Assembly (NCBI RefSeq): GCF_018614655.1
Contig: NZ_JAGGOG010000020.1
Span: 62,001-126,000, forward strand
Direction of reading: 5' to 3'
Source of the DNA: Pseudomonas fluorescens
GTDB lineage: Bacteria; Pseudomonadota; Gammaproteobacteria; Pseudomonadales; Pseudomonadaceae
DNA: 64,000 bases
The notes under the pieces are model-generated. The model saw nothing but the letters and a program-made list of their open reading frames with translations. It was not told the DNA's origin and searched no databases. The translations under genes were made by a program, and so were the position numbers. The first letter of the stretch is position 1, and every line of letters starts with the position of its first letter. This document shows positions 43,630 through 51,842 of this stretch, piece by piece.

Positions 43630-44337
43630 TTAACCCGCCAGGCCGACGAACATATCCTGCACATCGTCATGGTTGTCCAGGCCTTCAAGGAAGGCTTCGA
43701 CTTCGGCCATTTGTTCATCGCTCAAGCCCGAGACCGGGTTCTTGGCGATGTAGCCCAATTTGGCGGACAGCACGGTAAAACCCTGCTCCGGCAAGGCCTT
43801 CTGCACGGCATCAAGATCAGTCGTCTCGGTAATGAACAGGGTTGTGCCCTCTTCTTCACCTTCCTCGAAATCCTGGGCGCCGGCTTCAATAGCCGCCATT
43901 TCCGGATCGGCATCCGGGCTGTCTGGCGAGGCTTCAATCAAGCCCACATGGTTGAAGTCCCAGGTCACGGAACCGGAAGCACCCAGTTGCCCCTTGCGGA
44001 ACGCCACGCGGATTTCCGCCACGGTACGGTTGATGTTGTCGGTCACACACTCGACGATCAGTGGCACCTGATGCGGGGCAAAACCTTCATAGGTCACGCG
44101 ATGGTATTGCACGGTCTCGCCCAGCAGGCCCGCGCCTTTCTTGATGGCTCGCTCCAGGGTTTCCTTGGGCATCGAGGCCTTTTTGGCCTGCTCTACCACC
44201 AGACGCAAGTGTGCGTTGGTCGCAGTGTCGGCGCCGTTGCGGGCAGCAATGGTGATCTCTTTCACCAGCTTGCCGAAAATCTTGCCCTTGGCATTGGATG
44301 CCGCTTCTTTATGTTTGACTTTCCACTGTGCGCCCAT
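43630..44337 (-). CDS. YebC/TACO1-family protein, YeeN-like subgroup
   Basis: Protein of 235 residues of the YebC family, once described as transcriptional regulators and recently implicated in helping ribosomes through difficult stretches such as polyproline. The N terminus reads MGAQWKVKHKEAASNAKGKI and lacks the AGHSKWANIKHRK start of the main YebC (PmpR), so this is a second paralogue. The TWDFNHVG and acidic EEGEEEGTTLFI segments are typical. Confidence 0.9.
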   Translation of the reverse strand: MGAQWKVKHKEAASNAKGKIFGKLVKEITIAARNGADTATNAHLRLVVEQAKKASMPKETLERAIKKGAGLLGETVQYHRVTYEGFAPHQVPLIVECVTDNINRTVAEIRVAFRKGQLGASGSVTWDFNHVGLIEASPDSPDADPEMAAIEAGAQDFEEGEEEGTTLFITETTDLDAVQKALPEQGFTVLSAKLGYIAKNPVSGLSDEQMAEVEAFLEGLDNHDDVQDMFVGLAG

Positions 44338-44453
44338 GACTCACTCTCTTCTATCCATGGCGCCGAGACGTCTACTGGCCGGCGCTTTGGGGCAGAGTTT
44401 ATAGGGCAAAAAGTCTCTAATCCACCAAAAAACCGGCCAGCCCTGTCACCGCC

Positions 44454-45779
44454 TCAGATGCGCAAGGGTTTGATCGTCGCCTCGCGCTGCGGCACAAAAT
44501 CCCCCACCTGCGCCAACACCGCAGGCCTGGCGTTCCAGTAAGGCATCAACACCAAAGAGGAAAACAACGCGGCACCGGCGAACACGATAAACACCGTCAC
44601 CGTGTCGAAATACCCCGGCAGCAAGCCACCCAGTACCGCCCCCACCGAGCCGCAACCGTTGACAAAGCCCGCGGCCGTCGCACCCGCCTTGGCGGTGCCG
44701 AAGTCGATGGCCGCAGTGCTGCTGATCATCGAATCCGGCCCATACAGGGTCAGGCCCATGACAAACAGCAACGCCATCACCATCACCACACTGCCGGTGT
44801 GCAAGGCGCCCATGAACAGCGCCAGGGCTACGGTCAACGCCAGCAGGCTAAGGACGCACGCGGGCATGCGGCGGGCGCCAAACAGCTTGTCGGAGGCCAC
44901 GCCAATCATGATCGGCCCCAACAACCCCGCCAACTCGAACGTCGTCGGCACAATGGCTGCACCGACCTTGCCCACCGACGGCATCTGCTCGAAGACAATC
45001 ACCGGCCCCCACAACAGGATCGCGTAGCGCGCCGGCTTCAATAGGAAGTACGCCAGCCCCAGGGTCAGCACTGTGCGGTTGCGCAAGATGGCGCGCAGAG
45101 GCTCCATCACGCTGATCTTCTTGGCGGCGGCTGCTTCCTCAGCGGTCAGTTCCGGCTCGACTTCTACGGCCGGCAGCCCCACATCCTGTGGCGTATTGCG
45201 CTGAAAAATGAAGAACAGCACCGCGACGACGGCAACAACAGCCGCACTGGAGATAAACGCCGCATGCCAGCTCCCGATCAGCGTATAAGCCCACCACCCG
45301 GCAAACGGCGACGCCACCAGACCGCCGAACGCATAACAGGAACTCCACAACCCCAGCACTCGTCCACGCTGCTGGGCCGGGAAAAAACTGCCGAGGTTCT
45401 TGCACAGCCCTGACCAGCCTGTGGATTGCGCCAGCCCCTGAATCAACATGCACGTCACAAAGATCGGCAACGTGGCAAAGGTGCCCATCACCAGGGCCGC
45501 CGCCGCTGAAATCAACAACCCGCCCAGCACCACCACCCGCGGCCCGAAGCGGTCGGCCAACATACCCCAGGTGAATTGGCCAACGGCATACGCGGCCAAG
45601 TAGATGCCATCCAGGTTGGCCATCATCATCTTGTCCAGCGGGAAGCTCGGATCGTCGACGATCCCCAACTTGGCCACGGAAAACGCTTTGCGGGTGAAAT
45701 AGAAGGCGGCGTACGCCAGCCAGGTGATAGCGAAAATCTGCACGCGCCAACGCTTGATGCTACTCATAGGAGTATTCAT
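44454..45779 (-). CDS. MFS transporter of the GlpT-like (OPA) group
   Basis: Transporter of 441 residues with about 12 membrane segments, like GlpT/UhpT antiporters for organophosphates (YFTRKAFSVAK in segment 1, GPDSMISSTAAIDFG near 350-364). The ATG at 45779 follows GAGG; a longer open frame is not supported. It is divergent from a LysR gene and close to phnW/phnX, so import of 2-aminoethylphosphonate or a related compound is plausible but unproven. Confidence 0.85.
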   Translation of the reverse strand: MNTPMSSIKRWRVQIFAITWLAYAAFYFTRKAFSVAKLGIVDDPSFPLDKMMMANLDGIYLAAYAVGQFTWGMLADRFGPRVVVLGGLLISAAAALVMGTFATLPIFVTCMLIQGLAQSTGWSGLCKNLGSFFPAQQRGRVLGLWSSCYAFGGLVASPFAGWWAYTLIGSWHAAFISSAAVVAVVAVLFFIFQRNTPQDVGLPAVEVEPELTAEEAAAAKKISVMEPLRAILRNRTVLTLGLAYFLLKPARYAILLWGPVIVFEQMPSVGKVGAAIVPTTFELAGLLGPIMIGVASDKLFGARRMPACVLSLLALTVALALFMGALHTGSVVMVMALLFVMGLTLYGPDSMISSTAAIDFGTAKAGATAAGFVNGCGSVGAVLGGLLPGYFDTVTVFIVFAGAALFSSLVLMPYWNARPAVLAQVGDFVPQREATIKPLRI

Positions 45780-46046
45780 GGTGGTTCTGACCTCGGGTGT
45801 GAGTGTGCCGGCAGAATGGGAAGCAAACGCCTGTATTTTTATTGTTGAGCACTGCAGTACCGGCCCCCTGACCGGGGCGGTACTGGTCAGATGAGTCCCG
45901 CGGGTAAGCACGCAAAAGACCCATGGCCGCCGAAGTTGTAGGACTCAACCTGCGGCGGTTGAGGGCTATCAAAGCAATGGCTGACTAATAGGTAAAATCG
46001 ATTTATCGTATTTCAAATATAAGCTGAGCTTGTTAGAGGATTCGTG

Positions 46047-46919
46047 ATGTCGGTGTCCCACGCCCAACTCAAAGCCTTCCATGCCGTCGCCGTCCACGGC
46101 AGTTTCACCCAGGCCGCCGAGCGTCTGTTTCTGACGCAGCCGGCGATTTCCGACCAGGTGCGCAAACTGGAAGAACGCTTTGGCGTGTTGCTGTTTCACC
46201 GCAACAAACGTTCCGTCAGACTGACCGACCTGGGAGAGCGGCTGCTGAGCATCACCCAGCGCCTGTTTGTCATCGCGGCCGAAGCCGAAGAGCTGTTGCA
46301 AGACTCCCGCGCCCTGCAAACCGGCACCCTAACCCTGGCAGTGGACGCTCCCGTACATGTATTGCCGCAAATCGCGCTCTTCTGCCAGCGATACCCAGGC
46401 ATCAGCGTCAAGATCGAAACCGGCAACACCGATGAATCGCTGTTTCGCCTGTACAACTATCAAGCCGATCTGGCGTTGTTGGGGCGTGACGTCAACGATG
46501 AGCGGCTGCTGTCACTGCCGCTGCCCGACGATCAACTGATGGCATTTGTTGCCCGCAACCACCCGTGGGCCGGGCGCGAGTCGATCTGTCTGGCGGACCT
46601 GGACGACACGCCGTTGGTCTTGCGGGAAATCGGCTCAGTGACCCGTCAGACCCTGGAACAGGAAATGCGTCAGGCCGGGCTGCGCATTCGTCCGGCGATT
46701 CAGGTAGAGGGCCGGGAAGCGGCGCGGGAGGCAGTGGTGGTGGGGATTGGTGTGGGCGTGGTGTCAGCGGCAGAATTTGGTGCGGACTCGCGGGTGTATG
46801 CCATGCCGATTCGCGACTGTACCCAGCGGATGAAGGAAACGCTGGTGTGCCTGAAGGAGCAGAGTTCGCGGCGGGTAGTGGCGACGTTTCTCGATATCGT
46901 GCGGGAAAGCCTTCGCTGA
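46047..46919 (+). CDS. LysR-family regulator, probably for phosphonate use
   Basis: Regulator of 290 residues with an N-terminal winged helix (GSFTQAAERLFLTQPAISDQVRKL in two parts) and an effector domain. The AGAGGA RBS is six bases before the ATG. It is divergent from the MFS gene, and the gap holds CGATTTATCG, a possible binding site. It is clearly related to the second LysR at 47032 in both domains, sharing for example the GVGVVS and VxAxPIRD segments. Confidence 0.88.
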   Translation: MSVSHAQLKAFHAVAVHGSFTQAAERLFLTQPAISDQVRKLEERFGVLLFHRNKRSVRLTDLGERLLSITQRLFVIAAEAEELLQDSRALQTGTLTLAVDAPVHVLPQIALFCQRYPGISVKIETGNTDESLFRLYNYQADLALLGRDVNDERLLSLPLPDDQLMAFVARNHPWAGRESICLADLDDTPLVLREIGSVTRQTLEQEMRQAGLRIRPAIQVEGREAAREAVVVGIGVGVVSAAEFGADSRVYAMPIRDCTQRMKETLVCLKEQSSRRVVATFLDIVRESLR

Positions 46920-46928
46920 AGCTGAGGG

Positions 46929-47019
46929 CCCCTTCGCGAGCAAGCCCGCTCCCACACTTGACCGTATTCATCCTGAAGGAACTCGATCAAATGTGGGAGC
47001 GGGCTTGCTCGCGAAGGGG
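46929..47019. repeat. REP pair in inverted orientation (second family)
   Basis: Arms at 46929-46956 and 46992-47019 are perfect complements of 28 bases, with the core TGTGGGAGCGGGCTTGCTCG and a CGAAGGGG tail. It lies between the two convergent LysR genes and overlaps nothing. Likely a two-way terminator. Confidence 0.9.
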
Positions 47020-47031
47020 TCAACTCGGTCG

Positions 47032-47904
47032 TCAGCCAACACCTCCCCCCGGCGCCAACTCGAAAAACGCCTGAATCAAGCGCAATTCCCGACGCCGCTC
47101 CATGCAACCCACCACATGCCGGTTCACCAACCCATCGCCACGGATCGGAATCGCATGCACCCGCGGGTCGCGGCTGACTTCCATCGACGACACCACGCCC
47201 ACACCCAGTTCTGCGGCGACGGCTTCGGTCACCGCCTCACGACTGTCCAGTTCCAGCAGTACCTTAGGCTGCACCCCGGCCTGCGCGCAGGCTTCGTCAA
47301 AAGTACGTCGAGTGATGGAGCTCGGCTCGCGCAGCACCATGATCACCTGATCCAGTTGCTCCAGGCCAATCCCCGCAGGCTCCGACAACCAGGGATGGCC
47401 GGCCGGCACCAGCGCGCAGATCCGTGACTCGATCAAGGGTTGCAGGTGCAGGCCCTTGCGCGGCTCAACCTCCGTCAGCACCGCCACATCCGCATGTTCA
47501 GACAACAGCGCAGCCAGGGTTTCCTGGGCGTTGCCCAGGCGCAAGTTAACGGTAATTCCCGGATAACGGGCGCGTAGGCTGGCCAACATCGGCATGACCA
47601 GGTGCGGCCCGTCTGCCGCCACTTCCAGGCGCCCGGTGAGCAATTGCCGATTGGCCTCCAGCATTGTCTGCGCTTCTTCCACCAAGCCGAAGATAGCCCG
47701 TGTGATCGCCGCCAGCCGGGTGCCCTCCTCGGTCAACTCTACCCGTCGGGCGGTGCGGCGCAACAGGGGGATCTGGTAGTGCTCTTCCAGCGCCTTGATA
47801 TGCCCGGTAACTGCCGGTTGGCTGATGAACAGCCGCGCAGCGGCGCGGGTGAAGCTGCCCTCACGGGCCACGGCGTCAAATGCACGGAGTTGAAACAGGT
47901 TCAT
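47032..47904 (-). CDS. LysR-family regulator of phnW/phnX
   Basis: Regulator of 290 residues: helix-turn-helix GSFTRAAARLFISQPAVTG and an effector domain closely like that of the other LysR at 46047. The ATG at 47904 (MNLFQLRAFDAVAREG) is the usual LysR start; the frame is open much further upstream but that part is not LysR. It is divergent from phnW, so it probably activates the phn genes with a phosphonate inducer. Similar genes adjoin phnWX in other pseudomonads. Confidence 0.88.
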   Translation of the reverse strand: MNLFQLRAFDAVAREGSFTRAAARLFISQPAVTGHIKALEEHYQIPLLRRTARRVELTEEGTRLAAITRAIFGLVEEAQTMLEANRQLLTGRLEVAADGPHLVMPMLASLRARYPGITVNLRLGNAQETLAALLSEHADVAVLTEVEPRKGLHLQPLIESRICALVPAGHPWLSEPAGIGLEQLDQVIMVLREPSSITRRTFDEACAQAGVQPKVLLELDSREAVTEAVAAELGVGVVSSMEVSRDPRVHAIPIRGDGLVNRHVVGCMERRRELRLIQAFFELAPGGGVG

Positions 47905-48031
47905 AGCTATCGGCCTCACTGATGGCTGGCATAACAACAAACAATTTGATTGATGACAAGCCAAACTGCAATTTATGCCCCGTAGCTTCACCCCACATCG
48001 CTTCATTCCCACGCTGTGCGAGGACATAAGA

Positions 48032-49141
48032 ATGAGTACTGCCGCGCCGATTCTGCTCACCCCGGGACCTTTGACCACCTCAGCCCGCACCCGTCAGGCG
48101 ATGATGGTCGACTGGGGTTCATGGGATGACCGCTTCAATCAACTGACCGCTAGCCTCTGCGAACAACTGCTGGCGATCGTCAACGGCGCCGACAGCCACC
48201 ATTGCGTGCCTTTGCAAGGCAGCGGCACCTTCGCCGTGGAAGCCGCCATCGGCACACTGGTGCCGCGAGACGGCAAGGTGCTGGTGCTGATCAACGGCGC
48301 TTATGGCAAACGCCTGGCGAAGATTTGCGAAGTGCTGGGCCGCCCGTTCAGCACCTTTGAAACCGCCGAAGACGAACCCACCACCGCCGCTGACGTGGAT
48401 CGCCTGTTGCAGGCCGACACCGGCATCACCCACGTCGCGCTGATCCATTGCGAAACCAGCACCGGGATTCTCAACCCTCTGCCGGAGATCGCCCAAGTCA
48501 TCGCCCGCCACGGCAAGCGCCTGATCATCGACGCCATGAGCTCTTTCGGCGCGCTGCCGATTGATGCCCGCGAAGTGCCCTTCGATGCGCTCATCGCCGC
48601 CTCGGGCAAGTGCCTGGAAGGCGTACCCGGCATGGGTTTCGTCTTTGCCGAAAAACAGGCGCTGGCTGTGGCTCAGGGCAACTGCCACTCCCTGGCAATG
48701 GACCTGTTCGACCAGCACGCGTATATGGCCAAGACCGGCCAATGGCGTTTCACCCCGCCAACCCACGTGGTCGCCGCGTTGCATGAAGCGTTGCTGCAAT
48801 ACAACGAAGAAGGCGGCCTGCCCGCCCGGCATCAGCGCTATGCCAATAACTGCCAGGCACTGCTGGACGGCATGGCCGAACTGGGCCTGCGCAGCTTCCT
48901 GCCGGCCGCGATCCAGGCGCCGATCATCGTCACCTTTCACGCGCCAAAAGACCCGCGCTACCAGTTCAAGGAGTTCTACGAGCGGGTCAAGGCCAAGGGT
49001 TTCATCCTCTATCCGGGCAAATTGACTCAGGTCGAGACCTTTCGTGTCGGCTGCATCGGCTACGTCAACCAGACCGAAATGCAAGCGGCCGTCGCAGCAG
49101 TCGCCGAGGTGCTGCAAGAGATGCAAGTGCTCGAAATCTGA
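48032..49141 (+). CDS. phnW: 2-Aminoethylphosphonate–pyruvate transaminase
   Basis: PLP enzyme of 369 residues that converts 2-aminoethylphosphonate and pyruvate to phosphonoacetaldehyde and alanine. The PLP lysine is K193 in ASGKCLEGVPGMGF. The N terminus reads LLTPGPLTTSARTRQAMM, a family hallmark. The ATG at 48032 has a GAGGA RBS seven bases upstream, which rules out the longer frame from 47975. It is followed by phnX after a REP pair. Confidence 0.95.
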   Translation: MSTAAPILLTPGPLTTSARTRQAMMVDWGSWDDRFNQLTASLCEQLLAIVNGADSHHCVPLQGSGTFAVEAAIGTLVPRDGKVLVLINGAYGKRLAKICEVLGRPFSTFETAEDEPTTAADVDRLLQADTGITHVALIHCETSTGILNPLPEIAQVIARHGKRLIIDAMSSFGALPIDAREVPFDALIAASGKCLEGVPGMGFVFAEKQALAVAQGNCHSLAMDLFDQHAYMAKTGQWRFTPPTHVVAALHEALLQYNEEGGLPARHQRYANNCQALLDGMAELGLRSFLPAAIQAPIIVTFHAPKDPRYQFKEFYERVKAKGFILYPGKLTQVETFRVGCIGYVNQTEMQAAVAAVAEVLQEMQVLEI

Positions 49142-49196
49142 CCGCTCACACGCCTAATGCCAGCCAGTGATGAGATCAAATAAGCAGCAAATGCTC

Positions 49197-49328
49197 TGTG
49201 GCGAGGGGGCTTGCCCCCGTTGGGCTGCGCAGCAGCCCCAATAAGATCGCTGCATTTTTTCAGATAGCCCGAGATAACAGGCTTCAGGGCTGCTTCGCAG
49301 CCCAACGGGGGCAAGCCCCCTCGCCACA
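49197..49328. repeat. REP pair in inverted orientation (first family)
   Basis: Arms at 49197-49239 and 49287-49328 carry GTGGCGAGGGGGCTTGCCCC and the TTGGGCTGC tail. The middle (CAATAAGATCGCTGCATTTT) resembles the middle of the pair at 1262-1391. It lies between phnW and phnX and could weaken read-through or stabilise the phnW mRNA. Confidence 0.88.
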
Positions 49329-49393
49329 AGTTCGGTGTTCGGCATTAGCCCACACGCCCTTTAAAACCCTCTTTGAACCACAGGACTTGAGCC

Positions 49394-50221
49394 ATGAACT
49401 ACCAGAACCCAATCAAGCTGCAAGCCGCCATCCTCGACTGGGCCGGCACCGTGGTCGACTTCGGCTCCTTCGCACCCACCCAGATTTTTGTCGAAGCCTT
49501 CGCCGAGTTCGACGTGCAGGTCTCCATCGAAGAAGCCCGTGGCCCGATGGGCATGGGCAAGTGGGACCACATCCGCACCTTGTGCGACCAGCCGCAGGTT
49601 GCCGAACGCTACCGCAAGGCCTTTGGCCGCACGCCCACCGACGACGATGTCACCGCCATCTACCAACGCTTCATGCCGCTGCAGATCGAAAAAATCGCCG
49701 AGCACTCGGCGTTGATCCCCGGTGCTCTGGACACCATCGCCAATCTGCGCCAGCAAGGAATCAAGATCGGCTCCTGCTCCGGCTACCCCAAGCAAGTCAT
49801 GGACAAGGTTGTGGAACTGGCCGCCATCAACGGCTACATCGCCGACCACGTGGTCGCCACCGACGAAGTGCCCAATGGCCGTCCATGGCCAGCCCAGGCC
49901 CTGGCCAACGTGATCGCCCTGGGGATTGATGATGTGGCGGCCTGCGTGAAGATCGACGACACCGTGCCAGGTATACTCGAAGGCCGTCGCGCCGGGATGT
50001 GGACAGTGGCGCTGACCTGCTCGGGTAACGCCCTGGGCCTGACCTATGAACAGTTCCGTGCGCTGGACGGCGACACACTGGCCAGCGAACGCAAGCGCAT
50101 CCAGGCTCTGTTCGAAGGTTCCCGCCCTCATTACTTGATCGACACTATCACAGACCTGCCTGCCGTCATCATCGACATTAATCAGCGTCTGGCGCGCGGC
50201 GAAATGCCTCAGGGCAACTGA
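49394..50221 (+). CDS. phnX: Phosphonoacetaldehyde hydrolase
   Basis: HAD-superfamily enzyme of 275 residues that splits phosphonoacetaldehyde to acetaldehyde and phosphate through a Schiff base. The nucleophile is D15 in LDWAGTVVD and the Schiff-base lysine is K56 in GPMGMGKWDH; SCSGYPKQVM and KIDDTVPGI are the later HAD motifs. The pathway with PhnW needs no C-P lyase and yields acetaldehyde and phosphate. Confidence 0.96.
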   Translation: MNYQNPIKLQAAILDWAGTVVDFGSFAPTQIFVEAFAEFDVQVSIEEARGPMGMGKWDHIRTLCDQPQVAERYRKAFGRTPTDDDVTAIYQRFMPLQIEKIAEHSALIPGALDTIANLRQQGIKIGSCSGYPKQVMDKVVELAAINGYIADHVVATDEVPNGRPWPAQALANVIALGIDDVAACVKIDDTVPGILEGRRAGMWTVALTCSGNALGLTYEQFRALDGDTLASERKRIQALFEGSRPHYLIDTITDLPAVIIDINQRLARGEMPQGN

Positions 50222-50343
50222 TCGAGATCAAAACATCGCGACCTCACGCACCTGTCACGGGCAAACCGCTGAAAACAGGCTTACATTAAAAGGACTCCGT
50301 CGCCAAAGAACGGAGGTTTGCCCGATGAGTGAGGAAGAAAGCG

Positions 50344-50889
50344 ATGCCGTGGAAAAATTCCGATACACGCTACAGCACCCTGTCGATTGCCCTGCACTGG
50401 CTGATGGTGGTGTTGCTGGCGGTGGTTTACGCCTGCATAGAGTTACGCGGACAGTTTCCCAAAGGCAGTGGCGCAAGAACGCTGATCGTGGAAATGCACT
50501 ACATGTTCGGCCTGACCGTGTTTGTGCTGGTCTGGCTGCGCCTGTTTGCGCGCAGCCTGGGGGTGGCACCGAAGATCGTCCCGGCGCCGCCACAATGGCA
50601 GGCAACCCTCGCCACACTGATGCATGTGGCGTTGTATGTGTTCATGATCGGCATGCCGATCTTCGGCTGGTTGATCGTCAGCGCCCAGGGCCACTCGGTG
50701 ATGTTCTACGGGCTTGAGTTGCCGCCATTGATTGGCGAAAACAAGGACCTGGCCAAACAGATCAAAGGTTGGCATGAGCTGGGGGGCACTGTCGGTTATT
50801 GGCTGATCGGGCTGCACGCCTTGGCGGGGCTGTATCACCATTACTTCGTGAGGGATAACACCGTGCTGCGAATGATGCCCAAGCGCTAG
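50344..50889 (+). CDS. Cytochrome b561 family protein
   Basis: Di-haem inner-membrane cytochrome of 181 residues with four membrane segments. Haem histidines lie at LSIALHWLMVV, VEMHYMFGL, LMHVALYVF and LHALAGLYHHY. The ATG at 50344 has GAGGA upstream; a GTG 15 bases earlier is less well placed. It is on the same strand as phnX but 120 bases away; no link to phosphonate use is evident. A second b561 gene occurs at 31373. Confidence 0.9.
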   Translation: MPWKNSDTRYSTLSIALHWLMVVLLAVVYACIELRGQFPKGSGARTLIVEMHYMFGLTVFVLVWLRLFARSLGVAPKIVPAPPQWQATLATLMHVALYVFMIGMPIFGWLIVSAQGHSVMFYGLELPPLIGENKDLAKQIKGWHELGGTVGYWLIGLHALAGLYHHYFVRDNTVLRMMPKR

Positions 50890-51785
50890 GCCCGGGCAAA
50901 ACCCCGGCGGCCCTGCAAGCCGCCGGTATGGATGAAGATCAGGCGGGTGCCGGGCGCGAAACGTCCTGCCTCGATCTGCCCCTTCAAGGCCAGCAATGCC
51001 TTGCCGGTATAAAGCGGCTCCAGGGGCACGCCGCAAGCCTGCTCGGTGGCGTCGATAAATGCCAGCAGCAGTGGGTCGACCTTGGCAAATCCGCCCCGGC
51101 TGGCATCGATCAGTTCGTACCCTGCTTGCACAATTTCACGTACCGACTGCCCGACACCATGATCATCCGGCACGGCCAGCGCGCCATATACCGGATGCGC
51201 CCCCGCTTCGGCCAACACCAGCCCAGCCAACGTGGTACCCGTTCCCGCCGCCAGCCACCAACCGTCATAGTCGTGCCAACCCAAGCCGTCTAACTGCGCC
51301 CGCGCCTGATCCACCAGTGGCCGGCATCCCAACGCACCCGCCAAACCACCGCCACCTTCGGGCACCGGGTGAAGGTGCGGATACTGTGTTTGCCAGGGTT
51401 CCCAGAAACCGGGCTCATTGCGCGCGCGATAGCCGCCATAACCCAGCCAATGCAACTGCATGCCGAAGGCTTCAAGGTCAAGGATCGTAGGGTTTTGTTG
51501 CCGATGGCCACGCAGCAGGCCGACGGTGGGGAAACCGAAACGTTTCCCCGCTGCCGCCAAGGCGTGCAAATGATTGGAGTAAGCCCCGCCCAGGCTAATG
51601 ATCCCGGTGGCACCGGCTTCCCGGGCTTGCACCAGATGTTCGGTCAGTTTGAACCACTTGTTGCCGGTGATCAGCGGGTCGATACGATCCAGACGCAGCA
51701 CCGCGACCTCAACGTGAGCCAGGGCTAGCCAGTCCAGGTTCAGCGGTTCAAGGGGTGCGTGAGGAAGCCAGTCGAAGGGACCCAT
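50886..51785 (-). CDS. PLP-dependent ACC deaminase/D-cysteine desulfhydrase family protein
   Basis: Fold-type II PLP enzyme of 299 residues. The PLP lysine is K43 in TGNKWFKL; the nucleophile region GGAYSNHLHAL near 75-85 is as in this family; VPEGGGG and GTGTTLAG bind the PLP phosphate. True ACC deaminases differ around the last tyrosine, so D-cysteine desulfhydrase or another amino-acid lyase is likelier. Convergent with the cytochrome gene, overlapping by four bases. Confidence 0.82.
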   Translation of the reverse strand: MGPFDWLPHAPLEPLNLDWLALAHVEVAVLRLDRIDPLITGNKWFKLTEHLVQAREAGATGIISLGGAYSNHLHALAAAGKRFGFPTVGLLRGHRQQNPTILDLEAFGMQLHWLGYGGYRARNEPGFWEPWQTQYPHLHPVPEGGGGLAGALGCRPLVDQARAQLDGLGWHDYDGWWLAAGTGTTLAGLVLAEAGAHPVYGALAVPDDHGVGQSVREIVQAGYELIDASRGGFAKVDPLLLAFIDATEQACGVPLEPLYTGKALLALKGQIEAGRFAPGTRLIFIHTGGLQGRRGFARA

Positions 51786-51802
51786 GACGGCGGATCTGCA
51801 TG

Positions 51803-51832
51803 AAAAAAGGGGCGGTAGTCTAACACCGCCCC
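51803..51832 (-). terminator. Terminator of fadH
   Basis: On the minus strand, GGGGCGGT (the complement of 51825-51832) pairs with ACCGCCCC (the complement of 51809-51816) around an eight-base loop, followed by six T. It lies just after the fadH stop and before the PLP-enzyme gene. Confidence 0.9.
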
Positions 51833-51842
51833 TTCAAGCCAT

